Shown piece by piece: positions 49,741 through 58,840 of a stretch of DNA of 64,000 bases; position 1 is the first letter of the stretch, and the number at the start of each line of letters is the position of its first letter. The translations under genes and the position numbers were made by a program. Source of the stretch: Pseudomonas koreensis (GTDB taxonomy: Bacteria > Pseudomonadota > Gammaproteobacteria > Pseudomonadales > Pseudomonadaceae). The DNA is taken from assembly GCF_024169245.1 (NCBI RefSeq), contig NZ_JALJWP010000001.1:3225501-3289500 (forward strand), given 5' to 3'. Under the pieces are notes generated by a model that saw nothing but the letters and a program-made list of their open reading frames with translations, searched no databases and was not told the DNA's origin.

Positions 49741-52110
49741 TTGGTAGAGTACGTAGTTTCCCTCGATAAGCTCGGCAAACACGATGTTGAGCATGTGGGG
49801 GGCAAGAACGCATCCCTGGGCGAGATGATCAGTAACCTGGCAGGCGCCGGTGTTTCGGTCCCCGGCGGCTTCGCCACGACGGCTCAGGCCTATCGTGACT
49901 TCCTCGAACTGAGCGGCCTGAACGATCAGATCCACAAGGCCCTCGACGCGCTCGACGTCGACGACGTCAATGCCCTGGCCAAGACCGGCGCGCAGATCCG
50001 CCAATGGATCATGGACGCCGAATTCCCTGAAAAGCTCAACACCGAGATCCGCACCGCGTTCGCCGCGCTGTCGGCCGGCAACCCTGACGTGGCCGTGGCC
50101 GTGCGTTCCTCCGCCACCGCCGAAGACCTGCCGGACGCATCTTTCGCCGGTCAGCAGGAAACCTTCCTGAACATCCGTGGTGTGGAAAACGTAATCCGCG
50201 CCGCCAAAGAGGTATTCGCCTCGTTGTTCAACGACCGGGCGATTTCCTACCGCGTGCACCAAGGCTTCGATCACAAACTGGTCGCCCTGTCGGCTGGCGT
50301 GCAGCGCATGGTGCGTTCGGAAACCGGCACTGCCGGCGTGATGTTCACCCTCGATACCGAATCGGGTTTCCGTGACGTGGTGTTCATCACCGGCGCTTAC
50401 GGCCTGGGCGAAACCGTCGTACAAGGCGCGGTCAACCCGGATGAGTTCTACGTACACAAAGGCACGCTGGAGGCTGGTCGTCCGGCGATCCTGCGGCGCA
50501 ACCTGGGCAGCAAAGCGATCAAGATGATCTACGGCGACGAGGCCAAGGCCGGTCGTTCGGTCAAGACTGTCGATGTCGACAAGGCCGAGCGCGCGCGTTT
50601 CTGCCTGACCGACGCCGAAGTCAGCGAGCTGGCCAAGCAGGCGATGATCATCGAGAAACACTACGGCTGCCCGATGGACATCGAGTGGGCCAAGGACGGT
50701 GACGACGGCAAGCTGTACATCGTGCAAGCGCGTCCGGAAACCGTGAAAAGCCGCACCCAGGCCAACGTCATGGAACGTTACCTGTTGAAGGAAACCGGCA
50801 CTGTGCTGGTGGAAGGTCGCGCGATCGGTCAGCGCATCGGCGCCGGCAAAGTGCGGATCATCAAAGACGTTTCCGAGATGGACAAAGTCCAGCCGGGCGA
50901 CGTGCTGGTCTCCGACATGACCGACCCGGACTGGGAACCGGTAATGAAGCGCGCCAGCGCCATCGTCACCAACCGTGGCGGGCGTACCTGCCACGCGGCG
51001 ATCATCGCCCGTGAGCTGGGCATTCCGGCCGTGGTCGGTTGCGGCAACGCCACCCAGTTGCTGAAGGATGGCCAGGGCGTGACCGTGTCCTGCGCGGAAG
51101 GCGATACCGGTTACATCTTCGAAGGCGAACTCGGTTTCGACATCAAGAAGAACTCCGTCGACGCCATGCCGGAGCTGCCGTTCAAGATCATGATGAACGT
51201 CGGCAACCCGGATCGCGCTTTTGACTTCGCGCAGTTGCCGAACGCCGGCGTCGGTCTGGCGCGTCTGGAATTCATCATCAACCGCATGATCGGCGTGCAC
51301 CCGAAAGCGCTGTTGAACTACGACGGTCTGCCGCAGGACATCAAGGACAGCGTCGACAAGCGTATTGCCGGTTACAGCGACCCCGTCGACTTCTACGTCG
51401 ACAAACTGGTGGAAGGCATCAGCACCCTGGCTGCTGCGTTCACGCCGAAAAAAGTCATCGTGCGCTTGTCGGACTTCAAGTCCAACGAATACGCCAACCT
51501 GATCGGCGGCAAGCTCTACGAGCCGGAAGAAGAAAACCCGATGCTGGGCTTCCGTGGCGCTTCGCGTTACATCAGCGAATCGTTCCGCGACTGCTTCGAA
51601 CTCGAATGCCGCGCGCTGAAGCGTGTGCGCAACGAGATGGGCCTGACCAATGTGGAAATCATGGTGCCGTTCGTCCGGACTCTCGGCGAAGCCAGCCAGG
51701 TGGTCGATCTGCTCGCCGAAAACGGCTTGAAGCGCGGCGAAAACGGTCTGCGCGTGATCATGATGTGCGAACTGCCATCCAACGCGATTCTGGCCGAGGA
51801 ATTCCTCGAATTCTTCGACGGTTTCTCGATCGGCTCCAACGACCTGACGCAGCTCACTTTGGGTCTGGATCGCGACTCGGGGATCATCGCCCACTTGTTC
51901 GACGAGCGTAATCCGGCGGTCAAGAAACTGTTGGCCAACGCCATTCAGGCGTGCAACAAGGCCGGCAAGTACATCGGCATCTGCGGTCAGGGTCCATCGG
52001 ACCACCCGGATCTGGCCAAGTGGCTGATGGAGCAAGGCATCGAAAGCGTGTCGCTGAACCCGGACACCGTGCTGGAAACCTGGTTCTTCCTCGCCGAAGG
52101 TCAGGCTTAA
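49741..52110 (+). CDS. ppsA: Phosphoenolpyruvate synthase
   Basis: A 789-residue enzyme converting pyruvate + ATP to PEP + AMP + Pi in gluconeogenesis. The ATP-binding N-terminal domain holds [11 protein letters not shown] and [20 protein letters not shown]. The phosphorylated His418 lies in [13 protein letters not shown], and the catalytic Cys748 of the pyruvate domain is in [13 protein letters not shown]. Translation begins with TTG at 49741, preceded by GGAG; the family start [11 protein letters not shown] is preserved. PpsR, its regulator, is divergent. A REP doublet and then a terminator follow. Confidence 0.96.
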   Translation: MVEYVVSLDKLGKHDVEHVGGKNASLGEMISNLAGAGVSVPGGFATTAQAYRDFLELSGLNDQIHKALDALDVDDVNALAKTGAQIRQWIMDAEFPEKLNTEIRTAFAALSAGNPDVAVAVRSSATAEDLPDASFAGQQETFLNIRGVENVIRAAKEVFASLFNDRAISYRVHQGFDHKLVALSAGVQRMVRSETGTAGVMFTLDTESGFRDVVFITGAYGLGETVVQGAVNPDEFYVHKGTLEAGRPAILRRNLGSKAIKMIYGDEAKAGRSVKTVDVDKAERARFCLTDAEVSELAKQAMIIEKHYGCPMDIEWAKDGDDGKLYIVQARPETVKSRTQANVMERYLLKETGTVLVEGRAIGQRIGAGKVRIIKDVSEMDKVQPGDVLVSDMTDPDWEPVMKRASAIVTNRGGRTCHAAIIARELGIPAVVGCGNATQLLKDGQGVTVSCAEGDTGYIFEGELGFDIKKNSVDAMPELPFKIMMNVGNPDRAFDFAQLPNAGVGLARLEFIINRMIGVHPKALLNYDGLPQDIKDSVDKRIAGYSDPVDFYVDKLVEGISTLAAAFTPKKVIVRLSDFKSNEYANLIGGKLYEPEEENPMLGFRGASRYISESFRDCFELECRALKRVRNEMGLTNVEIMVPFVRTLGEASQVVDLLAENGLKRGENGLRVIMMCELPSNAILAEEFLEFFDGFSIGSNDLTQLTLGLDRDSGIIAHLFDERNPAVKKLLANAIQACNKAGKYIGICGQGPSDHPDLAKWLMEQGIESVSLNPDTVLETWFFLAEGQA

Positions 52111-52137
52111 GCAGTATGTAATCGGCCCGCGCCCCCT

Positions 52138-52226
52138 GTGGGAGCGAGCTTGCTCGCGAAGACGGAGCAACATTCACTATGGGTGTTGACTGATACAGCG
52201 CCTTCGCGAGCAAGCTCGCTCCCACA
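52138..52226. repeat. REP doublet (GAGCTTGCTCGCGA variant)
   Basis: Left arm GTGGGAGCGAGCTTGCTCGC, right arm GCGAGCAAGCTCGCTCCCAC, a perfect mirror in the shared 20 bases. It lies between ppsA and its terminator. Confidence 0.9.
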
Positions 52227-52251
52227 TGGGCCGGACTTTGAGATTCAAACA

Positions 52252-52281
52252 GGGCGGGGTCTCCGGATGCCGCCCTTTTTT
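52252..52281 (+). terminator. Terminator downstream of ppsA
   Basis: Stem GGGCGG/CCGCCC (52252-52257 with 52270-52275) followed by T6; 140 bases after the ppsA stop and just before the hydrolase gene. Confidence 0.75.
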
Positions 52282-52294
52282 GTGCAAGAGCATT

Positions 52295-53284
52295 ATGCAA
52301 AGCAGCAGCAACCTGTTTCCTGTCGCACTGATCAGCGCCGAGCGGCGCGGCGATCTGAGCGAAGACGTCTATCGATTGAAACCCGGCAACAGCCCGGACT
52401 GGTCCGTGGAGATCGCTGTCACCCGCCTGGGCATGGCCGATGACTCGGCGCCACGCGGCGTGCCGGTGATCCTGTTGCACGGCAGTTTTTCCAATCGGCG
52501 TTTCTGGTTTTCCCCCAAAGGCCTCGGGCTTGGCGCGTATCTGACGCGACTGGGCTTCGACGTGTGGATTCCGGAAATGCGCGGTCACGGCCTGTCCCAG
52601 CGCAATGAGGACTACCGACGCAACCGCGTTGCCGATTACGCGCGCTATGATCTGCCAGCGATTGCCGCGTTCGTTCGCGAGCAGAGCGGACAGATCCCGC
52701 ACTGGATCGGCCACTCTCTGGGTGGCATCACTTTGGCGGCTGCACTCGGTGGCGAATACCTCGGGGAACCGGCAGTGGCCTCGGCGGCGTTTTTCGGTAC
52801 GCAGGTCAGCCGTACCTATTGGCCACTGAAGATTCCACCGGTGGAGTGGGGCGGGCGCTTTATTCTCAAGCGCTTCGCGCAATTGTCCGGCTCACGCCTC
52901 AAACGTGGCCCGGAAGATGAGCCGATCGGTCTGGCCATCGAAAGCATGCGCTGGTACGGCTTGTTCGGCCGCTTTGGCGACAAGGACAAGGATTGGTGGG
53001 CCGGGCTCGCCGAGGTTCAGGTGCCGGTGCTGGCCGTGACGGCCGCGGGCGATCATCAGGATCCGCCGTGGGCCTGCCGCAAGCTGTTCGAGCAGATCGG
53101 CTCGGAGTGCAAGCAGTTCATCAATCTGGGGCGTGAGCAGGGCTTCTCGGATAATTTCGGCCATGTCGAAATGCTGGTGAGCAAAGCGGCGCAGACGGAA
53201 GTGTGGCCACTGGTGGCGCGCTGGTTGAACGATCAGCAGACGCCATTGCTGGCTCAGACAGCGGGTATGGCCGCTGCGGTGTGA
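52295..53284 (+). CDS. Alpha/beta-hydrolase
   Basis: A 329-residue alpha/beta-hydrolase fold enzyme. VILLHGSFSNRRFW holds the oxyanion region, the nucleophile Ser is in WIGHSLGGITLAAALGG, and the charge-relay His is in FGHVEMLVSK near the C-terminus. The segment AGDHQDPPWACRKLFEQ carries the likely Asp. The substrate is unknown; esterase or lipase-like activity is inferred. ATG 52295 follows an AAGAG site, and the upstream extension from 52226 runs through the terminator. It occupies a conserved Pseudomonas position between ppsA and rraA. Confidence 0.85.
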   Translation: MQSSSNLFPVALISAERRGDLSEDVYRLKPGNSPDWSVEIAVTRLGMADDSAPRGVPVILLHGSFSNRRFWFSPKGLGLGAYLTRLGFDVWIPEMRGHGLSQRNEDYRRNRVADYARYDLPAIAAFVREQSGQIPHWIGHSLGGITLAAALGGEYLGEPAVASAAFFGTQVSRTYWPLKIPPVEWGGRFILKRFAQLSGSRLKRGPEDEPIGLAIESMRWYGLFGRFGDKDKDWWAGLAEVQVPVLAVTAAGDHQDPPWACRKLFEQIGSECKQFINLGREQGFSDNFGHVEMLVSKAAQTEVWPLVARWLNDQQTPLLAQTAGMAAAV

Positions 53285-53494
53285 GGGGCGTTCCGTTAAG
53301 CCTGGCTTGCGGCTAAGATATGACGCATTGTGCGGTTCCGGTCATATTTCGTGGTGGTTTAGCGATAACGTTTCAGCTCAGGTTCAGCTTCGCTCAGCGA
53401 CGATGGCATGGGCTAAGGTAAACAGCGACCGCCGGAACTCGTCTTATCAGCATGCGGCATCCTTGATCGTCTTCCTTGTTACAGGAGTTTTTCG

Positions 53495-53986
53495 ATGGAA
53501 CATTACCTTACGCCCGATCTGTGCGACGCCTACCCGGAGCTGGTGCAGGTGCTGGAACCGATGTTCAGCAATTTCGGCGGCCGTGATTCCTTCGGCGGCG
53601 AAATCGTGACCATCAAGTGCTTCGAAGACAACTCGCTGGTCAAGGAGCAGGCCGAACTCAACGGCAAAGGCAAAGTGCTCGTCGTTGATGGCGGCGGTTC
53701 GCTGCGCCGCGCTCTGCTGGGCGACATGATTGCCGCCAAGGCCGCGCAGAACGGTTGGGAAGGGCTGGTGATCTACGGTTGCATCCGTGATGTCGACGTC
53801 ATCGCCCAGACCGATCTCGGCGTGCAGGCGCTGGCCAGCCATCCGATGAAAACCGACAAGCGCGGCATTGGCGACCTCAACGTTGCGGTGACTTTCGCCG
53901 GCGTGACGTTTCACCCGGGCCAGTACATTTATGCGGACAACAACGGCGTGATCGTATCGCCGAGCCCGCTGAAAATGCCTGAATAA
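53495..53986 (+). CDS. rraA: RraA-family ribonuclease E regulator
   Basis: A 163-residue protein of the RraA family, starting [20 protein letters not shown] and carrying [36 protein letters not shown] and [12 protein letters not shown]. RraA binds the RNase E C-terminal region to reduce mRNA degradation; older annotation as menaquinone methyltransferase is incorrect. Some relatives are oxaloacetate decarboxylase/aldolases, so the RNase role is by family, not proven. GGAG lies shortly upstream of the ATG. It begins the block ending in oprF and is followed 21 bases later by cmaX. Confidence 0.92.
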   Translation: MEHYLTPDLCDAYPELVQVLEPMFSNFGGRDSFGGEIVTIKCFEDNSLVKEQAELNGKGKVLVVDGGGSLRRALLGDMIAAKAAQNGWEGLVIYGCIRDVDVIAQTDLGVQALASHPMKTDKRGIGDLNVAVTFAGVTFHPGQYIYADNNGVIVSPSPLKMPE

Positions 53987-54007
53987 GCTTTTCGACAAGG
54001 GATGCGG

Positions 54008-55003
54008 ATGTTCGAGGAAGAAAACGCGCAATGGGGGCTGGTGCATGCCCTGGTGCTGGATGGCAAGGGCGGTGCGCGTTCGATAGGCCGGTCTGAGCTC
54101 GACGATTTGCAACTGCAGGCCCATGAGAGCCTGTGGCTGCACTGGGATCGCAGCCATCCGCAAACGCAAACCTGGTTGCGCAGGTCCAGCGGGCTCAACG
54201 AATTCACCTGCGATCTGCTGCTGGAAGAAAATACCCGGCCGCGGCTGTTGCCATTGCCCGATTCCGAGCTGCTGCTGTTTCTGCGCGGGGTGAATCTCAA
54301 TCCCGGCGCCGAGCCGGAAGACATGGTCTCGGTGCGGATTTTCGCTGCTGCCCAACGCGTGATTTCCCTGCGTTTGCGCCCGTTGCGCGCCACCGATGAG
54401 CTGCTGGCGTTGCTCGGCGAGGGCAAAGGCCCGAAAACGTCCTCCGAATTGATGTTGTATCTGGCGCAGTTCCTCACGAATAAAGTGCAGGATCTGGTCA
54501 CCTGCCTGTCGGAAGTGGTCGATGAAGAGGAAGAAAAACTCGACGCCGACGAACGGTATACCCCTGAGCATGGGGCCATTTTGCACATCCGTCGCAGAGC
54601 GGCCGGGCTGAAGCGTTTTCTCGCACCGCAGCGGGATATTTTCGGACAGCTGACGCGGATAAAACTGCCGTGGTTTGTCGAAGACGACGCCGACTACTGG
54701 AACGAATTGAACAACAGCCTGACCCGTTATCTGGAAGAGCTTGAATTGACCCGAGAGCGCGTGGGGCTTGTGCTGGAGGCCGAAGACCGGCGCTTGAGCG
54801 TGCGCATGAATCGCACCATGTACCGCTTCGGCATCATCACCTGCATCTTTTTGCCGATGAGTTTCATTACCGGTCTGCTCGGTATCAATGTCGGCGGTAT
54901 TCCGTTTGCCGAGAGCCCGTATGGTTTCCTGATTGCCTGTCTGACGGTACTCGCCCTGGCGTTCGGCCAGTGGTGGTTGTTCCGCCGTTTGCGCTGGGTG
55001 TGA
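54008..55003 (+). CDS. cmaX: CmaX, CorA/ZntB-like transporter
   Basis: A 331-residue 2-TM-GxN protein. A large N-terminal cytoplasmic domain with helices (ELMLYLAQFLTNKVQDLVTC, EELELTRERVGLVLEAEDRR) leads to two C-terminal membrane helices (FGIITCIFLPMSFITGLLGI and YGFLIACLTVLALAFGQWWL). GIN at about 292-294 replaces GMN of CorA, as in ZntB-type members that move Zn2+. A GIPFAESPYG loop joins the helices. I chose ATG 54008 because AAGGG lies six bases ahead; ATG 54002 is the alternative. It is named from conserved order upstream of crfX-cmpX-sigX-oprF. Confidence 0.88.
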   Translation: MFEEENAQWGLVHALVLDGKGGARSIGRSELDDLQLQAHESLWLHWDRSHPQTQTWLRRSSGLNEFTCDLLLEENTRPRLLPLPDSELLLFLRGVNLNPGAEPEDMVSVRIFAAAQRVISLRLRPLRATDELLALLGEGKGPKTSSELMLYLAQFLTNKVQDLVTCLSEVVDEEEEKLDADERYTPEHGAILHIRRRAAGLKRFLAPQRDIFGQLTRIKLPWFVEDDADYWNELNNSLTRYLEELELTRERVGLVLEAEDRRLSVRMNRTMYRFGIITCIFLPMSFITGLLGINVGGIPFAESPYGFLIACLTVLALAFGQWWLFRRLRWV

Positions 55004-55066
55004 AGATGACGCATGTGACCCGAGCAAATCTGCCCGCGTCTTTCACAGACATCACGAGAGGTGCGT

Positions 55067-55315
55067 ATGCACGATCCGTTTGAACAGTCTTTGCGCGACA
55101 TGCTCAACGCTTCGCCGTCCAGCCGCGACGACGATGCGTGCCTGGGCCGCGTACTCAAAACCGCCAACCGCCAGGTCGGCGCCGGCGATCTGTTCAGCCT
55201 GCTGGGCCGCTGGCTGCCCGCGCTGATGATCGCCCTGAACAATGGCTCGGCGCATGTCTCGCCGGTTTCCCGTCTTCGTAAAACCACTGCTCGCACTGCT
55301 GATAAGGCTGATTGA
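55067..55315 (+). CDS. crfX: CrfX small protein
   Basis: An 82-residue protein (MHDPFEQSLRDMLNASPSSR at the start). It is predominantly polar with one more hydrophobic part (LFSLLGRWLPALMIALNNGS). It is identified by its place directly before cmpX and sigX, the order seen across Pseudomonas. GAGAGG lies six bases before ATG 55067, and GTG at 55061 would be too close. No biochemical function is known. Its stop is two bases before the cmpX start, indicating close coupling. Confidence 0.8.
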   Translation: MHDPFEQSLRDMLNASPSSRDDDACLGRVLKTANRQVGAGDLFSLLGRWLPALMIALNNGSAHVSPVSRLRKTTARTADKAD

Positions 55316-55317
55316 AT

Positions 55318-56142
55318 ATGGAACTTGATCTCTGGACTCAGAGCCTCGTCACTGCAATGACTGCGTTGTGGACCAAAGTCGCTAATTTCATTCCGAACCT
55401 GTTCGGCGCACTGGTTGTGCTGCTGCTGGGTTTCGTCGTGGCCAAACTGCTCGACACCTTGCTCTCGAAATTGCTCGCCAAACTCGGCCTCGATCGCCTG
55501 ATGGGCGGCACCGGACTGACCAAATTGATGTCACGCGCCGGGCTGCAGGTGCCAATTTCGACACTGATCGGTAAAATCGTCTACTGGTTCGTTCTGCTGA
55601 TTTTTCTGGTTTCCGCGGCAGAATCCCTTGGCCTTGAGCGAGTTTCAGCTACGCTGGACATGCTGGCGTTGTATCTGCCGAAGGTTTTCGGCGCCGCACT
55701 GGTGCTGCTGGTCGGTGTCCTGCTGGCGCAATTGGCCAACGGACTGGTGCGCGGGGCGGCAGAAGGCGTAGGCCTGGACTACGCTTCCGGGCTGGGACGC
55801 ATTGCTCAGGGACTGGTGATCATCATCAGCATCTCGGTTGCGATCAGCCAGCTCGAGGTCAAGACTGACCTGCTGAACCATGTGATTGTCATCGTATTGA
55901 TTACCGTTGGTCTGGCAGTTGCGCTGGCCATGGGGTTGGGAAGCCGGGAAATCGCCGGTCAGATTCTTGCGGGAATCTATGTGCGTGAGCTGTACGAGGT
56001 TGGGCAACAAGTGCGTGTTGGCGAGGTCGAAGGCCAGATCGAAGAGATCGGCACGGTTAAAACCACATTGCTGACCGATGAGGGTGAGCTAGTCTCTCTC
56101 TCCAATCGGATCCTGCTGGAACAGCATGTGAGTAGCCGCTAA
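55318..56142 (+). CDS. cmpX: CmpX, MscS-like membrane protein
   Basis: A 274-residue inner-membrane protein resembling small-conductance mechanosensitive channels. Hydrophobic helices include FGALVVLLLGFVVAKLLDTL, IGKIVYWFVLLIFLVSAAES, VFGAALVLLVGVLLAQLANG and VIVIVLITVGLAVALAMGLG, and a cytoplasmic beta domain follows (VGQQVRVGEVEGQIEEIGTV), a pattern of MscS-type channels. In Pseudomonas its loss affects sigX expression and envelope homeostasis. ATG 55318 is chosen; TTG 55312 would overlap the crfX stop. A 90-base gap with a nested hairpin precedes sigX. Confidence 0.9.
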   Translation: MELDLWTQSLVTAMTALWTKVANFIPNLFGALVVLLLGFVVAKLLDTLLSKLLAKLGLDRLMGGTGLTKLMSRAGLQVPISTLIGKIVYWFVLLIFLVSAAESLGLERVSATLDMLALYLPKVFGAALVLLVGVLLAQLANGLVRGAAEGVGLDYASGLGRIAQGLVIIISISVAISQLEVKTDLLNHVIVIVLITVGLAVALAMGLGSREIAGQILAGIYVRELYEVGQQVRVGEVEGQIEEIGTVKTTLLTDEGELVSLSNRILLEQHVSSR

Positions 56143-56232
56143 ACCGGCAAACCCTGCTAATGTATGCCGCCGCAAAATGCCAGCCGAGGCTGGTTGTGGC
56201 GGACATTGACCTGACTGTCGGCACGACTTGTT

Positions 56233-56823
56233 TTGAATAAAGCCCAACCGCTATCCACGCGCTACGACCCCCGCGAGCTCTCTGATGAGGAGTTGGTCGC
56301 GCGCTCGCATACCGAGCTGTTTCACGTAACGCGCGCCTACGAAGAGTTGATGCGGCGTTACCAGCGAACATTATTTAACGTCTGCGCGAGATATCTTGGG
56401 AACGATCGCGACGCAGACGATGTCTGTCAGGAAGTGATGCTGAAGGTGCTGTACGGCCTGAAGAACTTCGAGGGGAAATCGAAGTTCAAAACCTGGCTTT
56501 ACAGCATCACTTACAACGAATGCATCACGCAGTATCGGAAGGAACGGCGTAAGCGTCGCTTGATGGACGCTCTCAGTCTGGACCCTCTTGAAGAAGCGTC
56601 TGAAGAAAAGGCGCCGAAGCCGGAGGAGAAGGGTGGGCTTGATCGCTGGCTGGTGTATGTGAATCCGATTGACCGCGAAATTCTGGTGCTACGATTTGTC
56701 GCAGAGCTGGAGTTTCAGGAGATCGCAGACATCATGCACATGGGTTTGAGTGCGACAAAAATGCGTTACAAACGCGCTCTAGATAAATTGCGTGAGAAAT
56801 TTGCAGGCATTGCTGAAACTTAG
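56233..56823 (+). CDS. sigX: ECF sigma factor SigX
   Basis: A 196-residue extracytoplasmic-function sigma factor. Region 2 contains YEELMRRYQRTLFNVCARYL and DADDVCQEVMLKVLYGLKNF (about 35-80), with the -10 recognition part FKTWLYSITYNECI. Region 4 contains LEFQEIADIMHMGLSATKMR, the HTH for the -35. SigX controls oprF and membrane-fluidity and fatty-acid genes in Pseudomonas. The start codon is TTG at 56233 with no strong SD; no anti-sigma gene is next to it, unlike most ECF systems. It lies directly upstream of oprF. Confidence 0.95.
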   Translation: MNKAQPLSTRYDPRELSDEELVARSHTELFHVTRAYEELMRRYQRTLFNVCARYLGNDRDADDVCQEVMLKVLYGLKNFEGKSKFKTWLYSITYNECITQYRKERRKRRLMDALSLDPLEEASEEKAPKPEEKGGLDRWLVYVNPIDREILVLRFVAELEFQEIADIMHMGLSATKMRYKRALDKLREKFAGIAET

Positions 56824-56849
56824 TTCAGCGCAAATATCTCTTACGTGTA

Positions 56850-56871
56850 GGCAAGTTCTGATAGACTTGCC
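56850..56871 (+). promoter_or_regulatory. Hairpin in sigX-oprF intergenic region
   Basis: GGCAAGT (56850-56856) pairs with ACTTGCC (56865-56871) around TCTGATAG. There is no T-tract, so it is not a standard terminator; it may shape the oprF leader or tune readthrough from sigX. No SigX-type promoter could be placed with confidence in 56824-56930. Confidence 0.4.
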
Positions 56872-56930
56872 GCCGAGTTGTCCCCCGGTTTGCGGGACTG
56901 CTTCACAATCACCAGATGGGGATTTAACGG

Positions 56931-57965
56931 ATGAAACTGAAAAACACCTTGGGCTTGGCCATTGGTTCTCTGATTGCCGCCACTTCGTTCGGCGCTCTGG
57001 CACAAGGCCAAGGCGCAGTTGAAATCGAAGGCTTCGCTAAGAAAGAACAATTCGACAGCGCTCGTAACTTCAAGAACAACGGCAACCTGTTCGGCGGTTC
57101 GATCGGTTACTTCCTGACCGACGACGTTGAACTGCGTCTGGGCTACGACGAAGTGCACAACGTACGTGCCGACGATGGCAAGAACGTCAAAGGCGCTAAC
57201 ACCGCTCTGGACGCTCTGTACCACTTCAACAACCCAGGCGACATGATTCGTCCATACGTTTCGGCCGGTTTCTCTGACCAGAGCATCGACCAGAACGGTT
57301 CGAACGGTCGTAACCGTTCCACCTTCGCCAACGTTGGCGGCGGTGCCAAGCTGTACTTCACCGAGAACTTCTACGCCCGTGCCGGCGTTGAAGCTCAGTA
57401 CAACATCGACCAGGGCGACACCGAGTGGGCTCCTAGCGTCGGTATCGGTGTGAACTTCGGTGGCGGCTCCAAACCAGCTGCTGCTCCAGTTCCAGCACCT
57501 GCTGAAGTCTGCTCCGACAGCGACAACGATGGCGTTTGCGACAACGTTGACAAGTGCCCGGACACCCCAGCCAACGTAACCGTTGACGCTGATGGCTGCC
57601 CAGCAGTTGCTGAAGTTGTTCGTGTTGAGCTGGACGTGAAATTCGACTTCGACAAGTCGGTAGTCAAGCCTAACAGCTACGGCGACATCAAAAACCTGGC
57701 TGACTTCATGAAGCAGTACCCATCCACCACCACTACTGTTGAAGGTCACACTGACTCCGTCGGTCCTGACGCTTACAACCAGAAACTGTCCGAGCGTCGT
57801 GCAAACGCCGTTAAGCAGGTTCTGACCAACCAGTACGGTGTTGAATCGTCCCGCGTTCAGTCTGTTGGCTACGGCGAATCCCGCCCAGTTGCTGACAACA
57901 AAACTGACGCTGGCCGCGCTGTAAACCGTCGCGTAGAAGCGCAGGTTGAAGCTCAAGCTAAGTAA
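56931..57965 (+). CDS. oprF: Major outer-membrane porin OprF
   Basis: A 344-residue OmpA-family porin. The signal peptide is MKLKNTLGLAIGSLIAATSF followed by GALAQ. An N-terminal beta-barrel runs to about 180, followed by a PAAAPVPAPAEV hinge and the four-Cys region (VCSDSDNDGVCDNVDKC, then DADGC) that distinguishes OprF. The C-terminal OmpA-like peptidoglycan domain contains FDFDKSVVKPNSY, EGHTDSVGPDAYNQKLSERR and NRRVEA. It is an abundant porin and structural link to peptidoglycan. Codon use differs from neighbours (many GCT, GTT, CGT), as in very highly expressed genes. SigX upstream drives part of its transcription; a terminator follows. Confidence 0.97.
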   Translation: MKLKNTLGLAIGSLIAATSFGALAQGQGAVEIEGFAKKEQFDSARNFKNNGNLFGGSIGYFLTDDVELRLGYDEVHNVRADDGKNVKGANTALDALYHFNNPGDMIRPYVSAGFSDQSIDQNGSNGRNRSTFANVGGGAKLYFTENFYARAGVEAQYNIDQGDTEWAPSVGIGVNFGGGSKPAAAPVPAPAEVCSDSDNDGVCDNVDKCPDTPANVTVDADGCPAVAEVVRVELDVKFDFDKSVVKPNSYGDIKNLADFMKQYPSTTTTVEGHTDSVGPDAYNQKLSERRANAVKQVLTNQYGVESSRVQSVGYGESRPVADNKTDAGRAVNRRVEAQVEAQAK

Positions 57966-57982
57966 TTAGCTGCCGCTGATGG

Positions 57983-58011
57983 AAAAGCCCGGCTCAGGCC
58001 GGGCTTTTCTT
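57983..58011 (+). terminator. Terminator after oprF
   Basis: Stem AAAAGCCCGGC/GCCGGGCTTTT with loop TCAG, followed by CTTT. It lies 18 bases past the oprF stop. Confidence 0.9.
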
Positions 58012-58037
58012 TGTCTGCGATTTGGCTTTGAATCTTG

Positions 58038-58115
58038 AAAAGATCGCAGCCTGCGGCAGCTCCTACAGGAGGTACGCAGGTCCAATGTAGGAGCTGCCGC
58101 AGGCTGCGATCTTTT
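58038..58115. repeat. GATCGCAGCC-type palindromic repeat overlapping cobA 3' end
   Basis: Arms GAAAAGATCGCAGCC and GGCTGCGATCTTTTGC with inner TGCGGCAGCTCCTACA/TGTAGGAGCTGCCGCA. Its right arm lies inside the cobA reading frame. Confidence 0.9.
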
Positions 58116-58830
58116 GCTCTTCAACAACAGCCGCCACCGCACCAATCACCAGAATCGCCGGGCTCTTCAATTCAAACGCCGACGCATCCTCAGCCATCGC
58201 ACTCAAATCACTGCGACATTCACGCTGATGCGCCAACGAGGCGTTTTCGATCATCGCCACCGGCGTATCCGCCGCCATCCCTCCCGCCAACAGCTGATCA
58301 CGAATCTCGCCCAGTTTCGCCACGCCCATGTAAACCACCAGCGTTGTCCCGCCTTGCGCCAACGCCTGCCAGTTCAGCTGACTGTCATCCTGAGTGTGCG
58401 CAGTCACCAACGTCACCCCGCGTGCGACGCCACGCAACGTCAGTGGAATATCGCATTGCGTCGCTCCGGCGAGCCCGGCGGTGATGCCATTGACCAGTTC
58501 CACTTCAACACCGCGCTCGCGCAACCACTGCGCTTCTTCACCACCGCGACCGAAAATGCACGGATCGCCGCCCTTGAGCCGCACCACGCATTTGCCTTGG
58601 CGTGCGTAACGCAGCATCAGCCGATGAATGAATGCCTGCGGTGTCGAGCGGCAGCCGCCGCGTTTACCGACGGCAATGACCCGCGCATCGGGGCAGTGCT
58701 CCAGCACCGCGTCGTTGACCAGATCATCGATCATCACCACATCGGCTTCGCGCAGCGCGCGCACTGCCTTGAGCGTCAGCAACTCCGGATCGCCAGGGCC
58801 TGCGCCCACCAGCCAGACTTTCGCATTCAT
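58063..58830 (-). CDS. cobA: Uroporphyrinogen-III C-methyltransferase
   Basis: A 255-residue SAM-dependent methyltransferase producing precorrin-2, the branch to siroheme and cobalamin. VWLVGAGPGDPELLTLKAVR (residues 5-24) and RLKGGDPCIFGRGGEEAQWL (about 83-102) are signatures of the family, and GVARGVTLVTAHT is typical. Siroheme is needed by NirB, encoded upstream in the same direction. The C-terminus is unusual: the last ~17 residues (EEQKIAACGSSYIGPAYLL region) are read from a REP-type palindrome, since the frame runs through its arm to a TAG inside the loop. The family core ends before that. Confidence 0.93.
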   Translation of the reverse strand: MNAKVWLVGAGPGDPELLTLKAVRALREADVVMIDDLVNDAVLEHCPDARVIAVGKRGGCRSTPQAFIHRLMLRYARQGKCVVRLKGGDPCIFGRGGEEAQWLRERGVEVELVNGITAGLAGATQCDIPLTLRGVARGVTLVTAHTQDDSQLNWQALAQGGTTLVVYMGVAKLGEIRDQLLAGGMAADTPVAMIENASLAHQRECRSDLSAMAEDASAFELKSPAILVIGAVAAVVEEQKIAACGSSYIGPAYLL

Positions 58831-58840
58831 GCTGTTGTCC

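Noticed and set aside
49645..52173. 842-residue open frame antisense to ppsA
   Set aside because: A shadow of the codon bias in ppsA. It has no ribosome site or recognisable domain, and PpsA motifs are fully intact on the plus strand.
3037..58115. Repeated palindromes considered as CRISPR repeats
   Set aside because: They are dispersed singly or in inverted pairs between genes, without regular spacers or cas genes; they are REP-type elements.
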